A stretch of 64,000 nucleotides of DNA from Protopterus annectens (GCF_019279795.1 NC_056740.1:227504611-227568610); one strand, 5' to 3'; shown: positions 1 through 12,594, counted from the first letter of the stretch. Numbers and translations are program-made. Notes: generated from the letters alone by a model not told the origin.

Positions 1-3
1 AGA

Positions 4-43
<40 letters not shown>
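1..43. repeat. (GA)n microsatellite
   Basis: Dinucleotide AG repeat with a single interruption near position 18. It starts at the window edge, so its full length is unknown. Confidence 0.97.
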
Positions 44-1425
44 AATGTTTGCAAATAAGAGGCTTGGTGGTTGTATGGAGCACTACAGCAAAGTTGCGTA
101 AGAAGGACTGAAAGGGTAAAACAGATGAGAAAATCAGAAGCCAGTTTGAAAGGGGATTGTTCTGAAATTAATAGGGAAGGATTTGTTGAATTGTGAGCAC
201 TTACAAGAGAATGGATTAGGAAGCTATGCAGTTAGTGAGGAGCAGATTGAAGAGAAAACTGCCATATGAACTTGGAAGAAATAGAGGAATGGAGTCTGGA
301 AAGTAGGAGGTAAAGTCAGAAGTATAAATCTTCTATATGAGCTGGGCACAAGTCTATTATCCAGGTGGTACTGGATCTCAGCAAGATTGTGGAATGAGGG
401 GTGCATACTTACAGCAGCATGTAGGAAGTATGCAGAATCCAAGGCAGATAATTCACTTATGGTGTTCTTTGGCCTCCAGACATCTGAGACATGTAGATAT
501 TTACTGAAGATACAGGGAGAGGTTTATGGATAGAAAGAGGAAACTCAACCTTGTAAGGTCAAACTGTATTTGCAGCCCTCATGACACAGGGAGTTGTGCA
601 GCCTTTCTAATACTAAGTCCAAGATCACTGCCTTGAAATAGGAAGAATAGTCCTAGTTACTGCAACCTTGTATTAAATATATATTTTTCAATATTTGGAT
701 TTACAGTCTTACAAAGCAGTGGATCACAGCTGCAGTCCCTGGAAGTACAACAGGGCAAGTATGATCACATAGTTAGGGTAAGGGCTGAAAAATAATCTGA
801 TGATTCTACTCAGTGCTCAGTATAAAGCTGTAATTAATAACTGAATGTTCTTTATGCACAACAAGCAGTATAATGCCAAGTGGTTAATGAAATGACTGAA
901 TATTAAGAACAATTATGTTATAATTAAAAAAAAAATCCCAGAAGGAAAGTATCTATATAATATAAACTCATCCATTACTCATATGGATGTGATGGACTAT
1001 AGTGGGATACATATGCTTTTCATGTTGAATATGAAAAAATAAAGAAGTAAAAATACATTTTGACACATGAAAGAAATTTCTTTGATATGCACATAAAAAA
1101 ATAATAAAAAAAGAATTCATGCAGACAACTGAAAACTTCTTCATTGTCAACAAATGAAGTGCAATACTTTTCCTTTTCAGTTTTGCAATCTTTCTTACTC
1201 AAACTGCAGTTCATTTCCTGATTATTGCATTAACTAATAACAAGACTATTTCTTCTTAAATCAGAAGCTGAACTGGCATGTTTTGTATCACTTTTTTCTC
1301 CCAGTTTCACTTTCACCTTGTTCATTCTACTGTTGCTATCCTTATCATATTCATATTGTTTTTCCTGCTCTCTTTATTCATTATGATTGTATCCAGCAAG
1401 TACAAAGGGAAAAAGTGGTCAAACG
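44..1425. other. No recognised feature
   Basis: AT-rich sequence with no open frame longer than about 70 codons that resembles a protein, and no terminal repeats seen by eye. Probably decayed intergenic or repeat DNA. Confidence 0.5.
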
Positions 1426-1530
1426 CATGTTACAATTTACCATATATATCATAGTAAGCTCATGTTAGAATTTACCATATATATCATAGTAAGCTCATGT
1501 TAGAATTTACCATATATATCATAGTAAGCT
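1426..1530. repeat. 35-bp minisatellite, three copies
   Basis: Three head-to-tail copies of a 35-bp unit begin at 1426, 1461 and 1496. Each begins catgtta and ends catagtaagct, and only one or two bases differ between copies. There is no link to a neighbouring element. Confidence 0.95.
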
Positions 1531-2721
1531 TTCGGAGGTATGTTTTATCACTAAACAAACAACTGCCATACAAGAGCACACAGCACTTAAAGCAGAGTTT
1601 ATTCCTGTGTTTGCATAACACCTCAGTGTACTCACTCCTCCATCAGCAAACGCAACAGGAAAGGGAAACAGAATTCAAGTGCTTTTCTTAGCTGCATTTT
1701 AATAACATTATTTACAGATCATGTGTTAAAAATAAAACACAGAGAGGATACTTGCATCATTTCCGAAAAGAGATGGTATGCTTTTTTCTTAGTGTTTTAG
1801 CTACATTTTTGCAGAATACTAGATTCAGTAATACAGCTGCAAAGTCACAGATTAGTGAGTGCTTTCATATATTATAAAAGTGGGAACTTGATAGTTTAAC
1901 TTAAAGGCTTTGGACAAGATTTCAATGCACCTAAGGTTAGTAATATATATTCATGTATTTATCTTTCATTATCCATTTCATATTTCTGAAGGTCATGGGG
2001 ATCAGAATGACCTATCCCAGCAGCCACTGGTCAAAAGGCAGAGAACCACTGTATCAAAGAATGAGCATATACACAGATACACGCACATGCATGCACAGAC
2101 ATGTGCACGTGTGTGCGCGCACGCACACACACACACCCTACAACACCATGGACTCCAATTCATTTGCTGGAATGACAGTGGAAATGGAAGACCCAAGTAA
2201 AAAAGTCCTTGGCATAATGAGAAGCAGATTCTGCACAGAAAATATCCCAGCTAGGAATATAACTGAAAACCCATGTACTGCAAGGTAACAGTGGTAGCCA
2301 ATCCACTACCATACCACCAAATGTACTACCTACATTTAGGTTAATACAGCAGACAAGGATGCATTTTGTTTGCTCTTGTTTGGTGTATGAGGTGGGTAAA
2401 TGAAATTAACAGTCTTCTGTATTCATCATTGCAGCCGCTATGAACTGTGCACAGTGTTGCTTGTCTATAGCGCTGCCAGAAGCATGATTCATGAAGAGAA
2501 ATCTCAGCAATGACAGGACCATATATAAGAGCACAATGCTTATAAGTCTTTGATCTGGCCAGCAGTCTGTATGCTAAATCATTCATTTTTCCATAGACAT
2601 GCTACAGAAGGCAGCTAAGAAAAAAAAAACATTGCCATTGTTAGAAAAATGACCAGCAAACAAAATAAACACACTGGCCAGAACATAAGGTTGACCGTCT
2701 TCATAACAGGTTAGTAATACA
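1531..2721. other. No gene recognised; short CA-rich patch
   Basis: No protein or element was recognised. An alternating purine-pyrimidine patch at about 2065-2136 (ACAC/GTGCGCGC-like) is a degenerate CA microsatellite. Short open frames across it are low-complexity artefacts. Confidence 0.5.
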
Positions 2722-3370
2722 GCAACCCATAGGTTCATAGATTCATAGGTGAGTACCAGACTAAAAACCCTGAAGGTCCTTTTTAAGCCTAGCCATGCTT
2801 CCCCAATGTATTTGTCTGGTTTTCATGCCATTCATTTTATAGGGGATATAGCTTGGTATGAGTGGTCGAGCATGGAAGACCAGGGGCAAATTTACAATTT
2901 CACATCCATTGATCCAAGTTGTGCTTGAATAGGTGCAAGGAGGAACTATGACTCGCATCAATAGGAAGTCTGCTACAGAGAAGGTGAAGCCTCTCAGACA
3001 CATACTGCCCCTCCAACATGTGTTATTTATGTTGCAGATGAGGTTTAGGTCCCTAGATCGGGTGTGTATACTACTGTTTGTTTTTCAGAAGTGCAACAGG
3101 TCCATAAGGACAGGATCATAGATGCCTTGAAGCCAGGCATAGATAATTCTCATCAGCATGTGGGAGAATACATATAAGGAAAAGGCTTTCAGGCAGTCCA
3201 TGTAAGACATAGTGTCTATGCCATGTATTCTTTTGTGAGGAACCTCTGTGGACACTCCAGTTGCTGCATATGCCTGGTCAGGTATGTGCCAAAGGGGGTA
3301 TTGTATTCAAATGATTTGTCTAATGAGGGATGAGTACTACAGAACAATGAAAACATCTTTATGAACCGAG
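2722..3370 (-). mobile_element. CR1 LINE 3' end, decayed
   Basis: On the minus strand this matches the C-terminal ORF2 and 3' UTR layout of the better CR1 copies at 38.2-38.8 kb and 41.2-41.8 kb. It has the ggttcatag octamer-type tail at 2730-2751, then the 'aagcctagcca' 3' UTR block. Further in are the antisense equivalents of the 'RDRFLSQ..P.LWN' coding region and of the 'TKRI..' coding region near 3220-3300. Several frames are broken, so no protein can be made. It is 5'-truncated, as is usual for CR1. The family assignment is good; the inner boundary is approximate. Confidence 0.8.
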
Positions 3371-3824
3371 CCAGGCATCTGAATAAAAAAAAATAAAAAT
3401 CAGTAAATGTCAACAGTTTGTATCACAGAAACTAGTGGGGAAAGATTGCTGGTTCCCTATAGCACTGGATAGCCAAGATTTTATTTAGCATTCTACCTAA
3501 TTAGTTAGGCTACTAAAATAATCAGCATACACAATTAAATAATCTTTCAACATAACACAAACTAACACTGCAAAATATCATAAATATGAATGCTATTACT
3601 TTTGCAAGCAGAATACACTCATCTTTTAACTAAAGATAAAACATATATATAAAAAAGGTTTAAGCTGATACTTCCATCTTATAGTCCATGTTATAACCAT
3701 GAAAATGCAGCAGTTATTTGGAATAACTCAATATCCTTTATGGTATGGGGCACTTAGCTTTGCTTTTACTTCATAATACACCAGCTGCGTATGTAATTTT
3801 TACTAAATGCACACCCTATCTTTG

Positions 3825-3873
<49 letters not shown>

Positions 3874-5877
3874 ATATATATATATATATAGTATATATTT
3901 TCCATTGTCTCATCAAAAATGCAGTTGTCCAAAATACTCATCATAACTCTAGGTGCTGGAATAATTGGATTATTGCTGCAGATCCTTCTTAATGAATGAG
4001 ATGTATCTGCATGCAGACAACAGTATTCTTTCTGGCCAGAGTTAAGAACATTTCAACATCCCCAACTAAAATCCACTCTGAAGATGTCAGACAGAAAATC
4101 AGAAGTAAATGAAATAGCTTATATCATCTTCTGCTTTTTCCCCCTCTACCATAAAATCACCAACAAAGGAATTTAACCCCCTAGCTTCACCAGGCAGAGG
4201 GGTGTATAAGCAAAGTTAGTCTGATAAAAAAGATAGCAGTAACCTGGCACTTAAGCTAACCCATAAAGTACACAGATACAGCACATGTAAAAATAGACTC
4301 TCTTCCAATATGGGAGTGAAAACCCCCACTAACTTAAAAATATGCCCACTTACTATGTGCATAAGGCAATTACCAGCTCTTCTATTCTTGGAAAGATCCT
4401 GCTGAAGCTATGTAGTTCATCCAAGAAAAAGTGTAAGAAAGATGGGGAATGACTGATGGGAGCTCCTGATACAGCAGTGATGTTGTTATTTGAACTTCTA
4501 TTGTTATGATGAGTACCTTCGCATTGTTAAATAGTGTTCATCATAAGGAGCATTATGCATTTCATTTAAGAGATTTTCAACCAGTGAAAGGTCACATAAT
4601 CTTGGATGTGGCTAGCAGACTGCAGCATGATCTGTGACTTTGCTGGATGGCCTAAACTATCCATCCACTTCATGTTTTTTGTCTCATTTCAGACAGTTCT
4701 TTCTGCCTCTACCAGTCCACTCTTGTTTGCTTCCTATAAAAGGACCACTGTTTATTGAGGCACTACCATGAAATCTCTGCACAACATGGTTTTCCTTTTC
4801 AGTTTGAATTTCCTGAACATTTCTTGGAAGTGGCTCTTCCTTGCATTCTGCTTAGTGAGTATCATACATCTGAGACTAGAAGATGATAAATGTAGTGCAC
4901 CCATTTTAGCCAGTAAAGTAATATAACTACCATACATAGCACAGGTATGTGATTCCCTCCCCTGCTCATGAATAAACTGAGCAATGGTTGATGCATCTCC
5001 TTGTATCTGCTACTGCAAATACAACCAGAATATAACTGATAATTAATGTTATTGAATAACTATGCATCTCTGCCTAAGAGCTCTGATATAATTTTTGGCA
5101 TATACACTTACTATAGTTTATCTCAGTGAGCATTTAATGCTACCTTAATGTAGAACAGTTATACGCAATGGATGCTGAATGGAATGGAAAACAGACAATC
5201 AAATGATATGACATAAAGCAAATAAATCTTGTATGTATTCAAATATATATGCATGCTATTGACAGTTATATATTTGTAGGATCACAGACAGTCTAGCATC
5301 AAATTATCCACCTTGTATAAACCAGTGACTGAGCTGCCAGTTATGGATGCCAGAAGCTCCTTACTGGTGGTTTGCCATGATGTTGTTTTCTTCATCTATC
5401 AGTAACGGTCACAGATTTTACTGCAATAGCTCTTACAATTTTCATGTTTTGTAGCATGTAACTGCCACTGTCAGTGGCATTTATTAACTGCGTCTTTGTC
5501 CACCTATAGCAGTGACATATATGAAGACCTACTTCCACAGTTGTTTGCAATTCAGGTACATTATTCTCAGACACAATAGCCAGACCACTGTGAAAGACAC
5601 CTGGCATCACAGTAAAGAGCCACACTGTTGTGATAGGCACTCAACATCACAATAAAAATCTCCTTTACTGTACAGAAATTCATGCAGTATTATGGTGAGC
5701 CACGCTGTTTTATCATAATACCTGTGTGGAACAAACACTACAGGGCCAACACCCATATCTACATGTATGTAAATATGGGTGGTGGTCCTGATATAGACCT
5801 ATAGCCATTCTTTCACCACTAGCTAAAATCATGGAAAGATGCATACACTAACAAATCATGCACTCTCTTATTCAAAA
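3371..5877. other. No gene recognised
   Basis: Apart from the (TA)n tract at 3829-3898 I see no coding region, terminal repeat or family signature here. Short open frames show no recognisable motif. Confidence 0.5.
3829..3898. repeat. (TA)n microsatellite
   Basis: About 70 bp of TA dinucleotides with two interruptions. Open frames through it encode only Tyr-Ile repeats and are not genes. Confidence 0.97.
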
Positions 5878-7470
5878 CAGAAAGCTCGCTGACTCTCAGC
5901 ACGGCTTTAGGCCATTCCACAGTACCACCACGGCTCTTCTAGCTTTCTCTAATGTCATCAATCTTCATTGTAACAACAACAAACTATCTTCAGCTCTCTT
6001 CTGATGGTCAACCATCAGCTGCTGCTCAATACCCTACAAACCATCAGTTTAGACCAACATGCAATACAATGGTTTCACTCCTACCTAAATGGTAGACAGC
6101 AGGCTGTCTTATGGCAGAGCAAGCTGTCATCCCAACTTCCTCTAACCCTAGGTGTCCCACAAGGGTCCATACTAGGTCCCCTTCTTTTCTCTATCTTTAT
6201 CAATGATCTGCACACCACCATCCCAGGAGCCACTTGCATCCAATATGCAGATGACTCAACTCTAATATGCTCCGCCTCCTCTCCTACACAACTTCTAACC
6301 CTCACCCAGACCACTTTCAGCATGGTAGAAACATGGCTAGCTAATCACCGCCTGCTTCTAAATCCTACCAAAACCAAGCTACTACTTTTCTCCCCTAACC
6401 GTAGAATTTCTCCTCTTTCCTTCAACATCAAATCTAGCAATGACACCATTATCTCCGCTGATGACCACACAAAGCTTCTAGGAGTAATCATAGACAACAA
6501 CCTTACATTTGATAAACATGTGAATCACACTATTAAGTCCATCAACAAAAAACTTGGCTCCCTGTTTAGAGCTAAACCTTTCCTCACCCCCTAGCTAGGG
6601 TAGCTATTGCAAAATCACACCTCCTCTCTACCCTTATGTATGCCTCCACTGTACTCACCAACCTATTCAAACCTGATCTCAACAAATTATCAGGATGTTA
6701 CAATCATATAGCCAGATTCGCTACTGGCATGGCTTTGAAGACCCATCATTGCCAGAACCTCAAAGCACTGGGATGGCTAGAGTATCCTACCCTTCCACAG
6801 CTCAGTATAGTAGCGCAAAAAATACTCCATCAACCTGAAAACACGCCTGCCCTCAAAAATATTTTCACCCCTCATTGTGCCACCAGGCCATTATGCTCAG
6901 CTGATAAACTAATGATACTGACCCAAAAATCCAACAATTCTGCAGGCGATGCTATATTTGCCAACTCAACTGGTAAAATCTGGAATCTACCTACCTACTA
7001 CCATTATCAAGGAAACCTCACTACCCCTATTTAAAAGAGAACTCAAAAAATACCTCACATCTCATTGGCTGTGCTCTTGTTCTAAACCTGACTAACAACT
7101 TCACTAATACATGTCTTGCTAGCCAACCTGCTGTTTAGCCAAATATCTATGTCTCATAGTATATCAATGTCTAAGCATTGTGAATTATGAGATCTGATTG
7201 TATTGTATTCCATGTTTACATTTTCTGATACATGTCTGCCAATCAGATGTAATATCTGCACATTGTGTACATTGATATCCGCCTGTATTCTTTGTCTATA
7301 TTTTTCTAAACACGTCTGCCTGAGTTTATCACTCAGTGATGTATGTACTGTCTCCTTTTTGGTATGTGGCGCTTTTCTCCCCAGGCCTCCGCTGAAAATG
7401 GACATATATCCAGTCGGACTATCCCGGTCAACAAATGTAAAATAAATAAAATAAATAAATAAATAAATAC
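5878..7470 (+). mobile_element. Non-LTR retrotransposon 3' half (jockey-superfamily LINE)
   Basis: A 5'-truncated LINE. It contains broken reverse transcriptase and C-terminal coding sequence (5880-7096), then a 3' UTR of about 370 bp, then an (AAAT)n tail at 7438-7470. The 3' UTR block reading 'ggcctccgctgaaaatgga ... cagtcggactatcccggtcaacaaatg' recurs as the tail of the SINE at 50.14-50.40 kb and, antisense, at 55.36-55.45 kb. This element family is therefore the likely tail donor for that SINE. The clade (L2, Rex1, CR1 or relative) is not certain from the short RT segment. Confidence 0.85.
5880..7096 (+). pseudogene. LINE reverse transcriptase, broken
   Basis: Reverse transcriptase of a non-LTR element, which would copy element RNA into DNA at the nicked target. 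The fingers motif 'QHGFRPFHSTTTALL' is near 5898-5942. The following block with the first catalytic Asp (normally F-x-D-L-x-K-A-F-D) is missing: the frame jumps from 'SSALF' straight to 'MVNHQLLL' at 6004. That points to a deletion of about eight codons plus a frameshift. 'GVPQGSILGPLLF' and the catalytic 'YADDSTL' are intact (about 6150-6260). A stop at 6592 and shifts near 6590 and 6990 break the C-terminal part, which ends in 'KKYLTSHWLCS'. Non-functional. Confidence 0.88.
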
Positions 7471-7537
7471 ACATATCTGTGTATCTATATCTATATATCT
7501 ATATCTGTGACTATGTCTACCTATATCTATCTAGCTA

Positions 7538-7588
<51 letters not shown>
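7471..7588. repeat. (ATCT)n/(TA)n microsatellite
   Basis: Degenerate ATCT repeats at 7475-7540 grade into pure TA at 7540-7588. The tract follows directly after the (AAAT)n tail of the LINE and may have grown from it. Confidence 0.9.
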
Positions 7589-7589
<1 letters not shown>

Positions 7590-7591
<2 letters not shown>

Positions 7592-7700
7592 AGGAACACC
7601 AAGCAAGTATCACCACGATGTAATAAAACAAACAGTTTATTCCAGAAAAACACAAGTATGCTCCTTCAGGTTACAATTTAAATGAAAAATTCAAGCATTC
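7590..7700 (-). mobile_element. Penelope-like 3' terminus, candidate fragment
   Basis: Read on the minus strand, the order is 'CTGAAGGAGC', a short spacer, 'GGAATAAA', a T-rich stretch, then 'ATCGTGGTGATACTTGC'. This is the same order as the 3' end of the Penelope-like element at 44.75-44.89 kb (CTGAAGAAG, GGAATAAA, then GTG..TTTG). No coding sequence is attached. It abuts a (TA)n tract. The assignment rests on layout and short matches only. Confidence 0.4.
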
Positions 7701-7955
7701 TTATAGCAGTACCAATTTCATAATCAAATCATTAAGAGAGCTTAAATTCCCGCTCTTTCTAGAATAATTAAACAATTAATATATGTATATAGTGGTTGTT
7801 TCCTTAAAAACATAGCCACACTTTTAAAAATATATTCAGTTAATAATAAAACAATGTGACTGTATTAAATCCATTATATAAGCATAAACTTCTTACTAAA
7901 ACAGAGTTACACAAATATGAATATAAAATGTGAATATAAAATAGATATATAATAG

Positions 7956-7959
<4 letters not shown>

Positions 7960-8017
<58 letters not shown>

Positions 8018-8042
8018 ACGCGTACACACACACATATCTGTC

Positions 8043-8073
<31 letters not shown>

Positions 8074-8127
8074 CAGGAGCGAGACAGAGAGAGACACACA
8101 CTGACACATACACACACACACACACAT
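7960..8127. repeat. Compound microsatellite (TG)n-(TCTA)n-(GA)n-(CA)n
   Basis: Pure TG runs to about 8016. It is followed by a short CGCG-containing bridge, TCTA at 8038-8057, GA at 8057-8074 and CA at 8109-8127. The many overlapping Cys-Val and His-Thr open frames here are artefacts. Confidence 0.97.
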
Positions 8128-8484
8128 ATGGACACACACAGATCTGCATGTGTTTATGTCTCATACATTGGATGATGGCCAGCAATGTAAATTTCACAAC
8201 AGTCATGGCCATGTATGCTTTACATCTGCCAAATGAGATATATGCACTCTTCATGTGGTCCTAGGAGTACCTGTTCTGCAAAAAGCATTATAGAAGTTAG
8301 TCTTCTGTGCACAATTCTCGGATTTCTAGCATGTGTCTGTTGCAGGCAACATTCTTGTGATGGTAATGCACAAATGTTCTTCTGCTACAATTTGTGATGG
8401 CAAGTATGGTCTCCCATGCAAATACTGCATGCAACCTCAACAAGACCCTGTCCCTTTTCTGTGTCTCTTACTGACTATTAAGGG

Positions 8485-8908
8485 TTAACCTATGCCTGAC
8501 CTACAAGTCATTCACAAATCCAGTCCTGATGGAGTATGATGGTCACCTGATCTAGAGATCAAAACTTAATCAGTGACTCAAAACATGCTGGAGACACAGA
8601 TATGTGTCTCAGAGTTTGCCCCTTCTTTGGAACAGGCTTCCTATTCACAATAGGCAGAGCCCTTCCCAGGCCCTCTTCAAATCCAGTTTGGATCAAAGGA
8701 TGGGAAACTACAAATTCACACTTAGGGGAATTGCTTATGTCCCCTTTTGGACATGCGCAATCTGTTATGATATTCACTGCATAGGCACAATCCCATGCCA
8801 CCCTCTTGCCCCTAGGGGCCATATATTTGGTAGAATCAGGTTATATTGACTTGGCTTATGAGGGGTCTTAAGCAGTGAGCCTAGTAATCTCATATGAACC
8901 TATGAACC
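8485..8908 (+). mobile_element. CR1 LINE 3' end, decayed
   Basis: Plus-strand CR1 fragment. Conceptual pieces 'LCLTYKSFTNP', 'NRLPIHNRQSPSQALF' and 'QRMGNYKFTLRGI' correspond to the ORF2 C-terminus of the CR1 copies at 38.2-38.7 kb and 41.3-41.7 kb. It ends with 'cctagtaatctc' and then two CTATGAAC-type tail units at 8894-8908. At least two frameshifts. 5'-truncated. Confidence 0.85.
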
Positions 8909-9035
8909 ACACACCCACACACACTTTGTATATATTCACATTTACACCACCTTCATTGCCAGAAAAGAAGATCTATTCACAATGCAAGTAGCTAACTAGA
9001 TAACATAACATGTCAAAACTGAAGTCTGATTAGTT

Positions 9036-9037
<2 letters not shown>

Positions 9038-9114
<77 letters not shown>

Positions 9115-9117
9115 TAT
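9038..9117. repeat. (TA)n microsatellite
   Basis: About 80 bp of TA dinucleotides, with a few CA units at the right end. Confidence 0.97.
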
Positions 9118-9476
9118 TTACACACACATTGTTCCATTGCCAGTTTGTTTAGTAATGCATTACAGTGACATAGTAATAGTATAGTAAGATACTATGGACT
9201 CCAAGGGAATGTATCCAGTTGAGTACAGTGAGAATACCTGAATATTCTCAAGATTCATACAAGTGTTATGTGCGTGGATGTAGCAGATCACTGCAGTTTA
9301 TCCTAAACCACATGCTTTCCCACTAGTAGATGCATGCTAATAAATATGTGAATACTACAGTATTTACGAGCTGAGCGGTTAATGTAATCACTGCATAAAC
9401 ATTAAGAGTAGTAATTTTAAGTAGAGCATCCACACATACTGCAACAATTGAATCTAAACTGCTGTATATTTGTCTG

Positions 9477-9891
<415 letters not shown>

Positions 9892-10819
9892 AACTCAAAT
9901 GTTGTTGCTGTTAATTTATTAGTGACCATTGATGTTTGTAGTTGTTATACTAACATGAAACTTAGGTAGCACCTTGAATACCTTAGAGTCACTTTCTGTT
10001 AAAAAAAGAAAGAAAGAAAACATTTGCTAATGCCAAATACTGCCTTACGGAGCCCCGGCAGTGCTGAATTATTGTGAAATGGAATGATGAGATGATACTG
10101 CAGCTGATATAATGCAGCCTTGAGAAAGCTGCTCTGTGTTTTACTGCACGAGTATTAGAATGTCCACATGTGAAGCCGTATCACACTCAGAACAGTTCAG
10201 CATGTGGGAGCTTTGCTAAGTCATTTGCAGAGTCACTTAGCATATAGCTTGATTTAATTCTGCTGCTTTAATGTGCTTGTGAAAAAAGATGACCAATGAA
10301 AAGCAGTGTGTAGCATTATGTGGCCATTCTGTTGGATACTTCATAGTTCAAAATAGTAGCCATGTATAAGGAAGAGGAACACTTCATTTTATTTTACATG
10401 CTTGTGAATATTTTTGATGTACTATTTACAGGGAAGCAAAAGTAGCTGTGATTCAGAAAGGACTACCACCAATAGAAAGCCCTAACATGGGTGGTTAACC
10501 ACTGGCAAATGCTTTTCTGATTTGGGGACAGGCCCAACTCAGGAATTCTGCATGGAATTCTGGGAGGAAACCTGTGCTAAGTTGCCATGTGCTGTTCCCC
10601 AGAAATGCCAGTGGGAAGGGATTTATGTACCCGAGTGAGTCTGTGTATAAATTATCAAGGCCGACAGTGTTAATTAACATAGCAGAATGACGTATTCCCT
10701 ATTACTTCTAATGGGAGAGACTGCATTATAGGTAAGTATTGGGGAGCTTAGCTACGATGCAGTGATGGCAAATGTATACATCTGTATATGTGGTGGTAGC
10801 CTGTGTACATGTCTGCAAG
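9892..10819. other. No recognised feature
   Basis: No coding signature, terminal repeats or tandem units were seen. A short AAAG-rich patch lies near 10002-10020. Confidence 0.5.
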
Positions 10820-10835
10820 AGTGTGTGTGTGTGTG

Positions 10836-10916
<81 letters not shown>
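10820..10916. repeat. (TG)n microsatellite
   Basis: About 97 bp of TG with one TTTT interruption near 10837. Confidence 0.97.
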
Positions 10917-10917
<1 letters not shown>

Positions 10918-11507
10918 TGCATGGGTGGTTGCAATAGAGGGTTAGTTAGGGGACTGATAGAGTAGGTATGTCTGTGTGTGTGGGGGGGTGGGGTGGAGGT
11001 GACCATGAGTGTAATATGTTAGGGGTGTGTGTCCATATGGTCTTCACTGAGAATTCTTGTGTGATACTGAAAATGTTAAGTGTAAACCAAGTATAAGCAA
11101 TGGAACATTTTCACTTTATTGTACTGCAGTTGCTATTTGTTGCATAGTTTAATGGGGAAGCAGCTTACAAAATGTGGTCTTGTCTGATACGTGATCTGTG
11201 ATGTATGCTACTGAGAAGTTAGAGCCAAAAAATGCAAATAAATAAATAAATAAATAAAAATAAAAATCTATTTATGTTACATATTTGTAAGCATCAGTTG
11301 TTTTACTGATATGTACAGTGACGATTCGACTTAGAGCAATATGATCTTAATCATTTGACAGTTTCTGTTCTATGATATTCAATATTAAGAAATAAGAACA
11401 AATATAAGAACGAGGATAGTTCACATTATTTCTCAGCAAATTTCATTTAAGTATATTGTTTACTGGGAAATAAACATATTATAACATGTTCTTGCTATTC
11501 TGTGATA
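10917..11507. other. No recognised feature except (AAAT)n
   Basis: The only structure is an (AAAT)n run at about 11237-11268, which could be the tail of a lost LINE or SINE insertion. Confidence 0.5.
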
Positions 11508-11821
11508 CAGTAAACTCTCAGTTAAATGGAACTCAAGCAACCAGCAAAAAAAAAAAAAAAATCAAAGAAATACAGTACAATTTTCATGTGCTGTGCTTTC
11601 TGTTTTCTGCAGACAGAAACATACCTTATGTTTTAGAGTTTTAAAAAGGAAGATAGGAATAAATGCCCTCTCTCCCCAACCTGAAAACAAGTCAAACCAA
11701 ATGAGTAGTATAGGGTACAGTTAGTCAAGGATATTTTTAATAGTAATCCTCAAGCAACCAGAAAGTACAGTTATCCAGCATCTACGAATCCCCATGGGTG
11801 CCGGTTACTGTGAGTTTACTA
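11508..11821. mobile_element. Tigger/pogo-like MITE
   Basis: A 314-bp non-coding element flanked by TA (11506-11507 and 11822-11823). It begins CAGTAAACTC and ends GAGTTTACTA, giving imperfect inverted repeats of about 22 bp. A CAGT-type terminus with TA duplication is the signature of pogo/Tigger elements in the Tc1/mariner superfamily. A short direct repeat, 'TCAAGCAACCAG', occurs near both ends (about 11533 and 11750). No transposase frame, so it would depend on an enzyme supplied in trans. Confidence 0.72.
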
Positions 11822-12080
11822 TATTAATAATAAGAAATAAAAGACTAATATAATCAAGAGAGTATTTCAGTTTATTTCAGATTTTTTTAACTACTTGAAA
11901 TATCATCTTACTGTTAAGCAATATGGTGTTAATTGCATGTCAAGTGCAATTTTGTGACACTCAACAATATAAAATTATAGTCCATTATAAGCAAGACTGG
12001 AAAAGATATAGCATAATATAAGCAAGATGAATACCTCACTTTCTTTCACGTTTCAAGTAATGACTGGGATTAATTTATGC

Positions 12081-12113
12081 CAACACTAAGTGCACACCAT
12101 TCTGAGTGAACAC
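12081..12113. repeat. 33-bp target-site duplication, left copy
   Basis: Identical over 33 bp to 12334-12366. The two copies bracket the SINE at 12114-12333, as expected of a duplication made when the SINE inserted. Confidence 0.93.
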
Positions 12114-12333
12114 CCGCAGTGGTGGTGCTGCGGTAACATTGTAGCCTCACAGTAAGATGCTGTTCTATTCTCAGCTAGAGCGTCTTCTGCATGGAGACAT
12201 GCATGAATGGGCGTACCTTTGTTGAAGGTTGTGCATCAGAACTGGTAACTCTGCATGCAAAACTCAACTACCAATCATTAGCGGACCGGAGTTCCGCTGT
12301 GTCGACCCCTAACCGGGAAAAGCCGAAAAGACA
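12114..12333 (+). mobile_element. tRNA-like SINE with RTE-type 3' tail
   Basis: About 220 bp. The head contains degenerate pol III promoter boxes ('GGTGCTGCGGTAACATTG' as A-box region, 'TGTTCTATTCTC' as B-box region). The 3' part ends 'gacccctaaccgggaaaag' followed by 'ccgaaaag' and a short (ACA) tail. The same head and tail occur at 50.79-51.06 kb (minus) and 52.05-52.32 kb (plus), and the tail alone at 55.08-55.15 kb (minus). The tail resembles the 3' ends of RTE/Rex3-type LINEs known from fishes, so such a LINE is the likely mobiliser. That link is from general knowledge and was not aligned. Confidence 0.85.
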
Positions 12334-12366
12334 CAACACTAAGTGCACACCATTCTGAGTGAACAC
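12334..12366. repeat. 33-bp target-site duplication, right copy
   Basis: Perfect match to 12081-12113, directly after the SINE tail. At 33 bp it is longer than typical LINE-mediated duplications. Confidence 0.93.
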
Positions 12367-12594
12367 ACAACACAAGCATAACTCACACCTTCTTCCTCCT
12401 AATTCAATTTTCTTGCAGCCCTAAATATTGAGGAAGATTCATAAAAGTTACCACAAAATGTACAGTACATATACACATATACTGTAATCTTTATGAGTGA
12501 TAAGAAAGCACAAACAATGTGGTAGGGCTGTTTCTGAATACAGATCATATACACTTAATGTAGACATTAATGAATCTGGCCCACTTGTGTGGTG

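Noticed and set aside
3807..3992. Open frames of Tyr-Ile, Cys-Val or His-Thr repeats
   Set aside because: They are translations of (TA)n, (TG)n and (CA)n microsatellites here and at 7.5, 8.0, 9.5, 10.8, 28.1, 31.0, 52.7 and 58.6 kb, not proteins.
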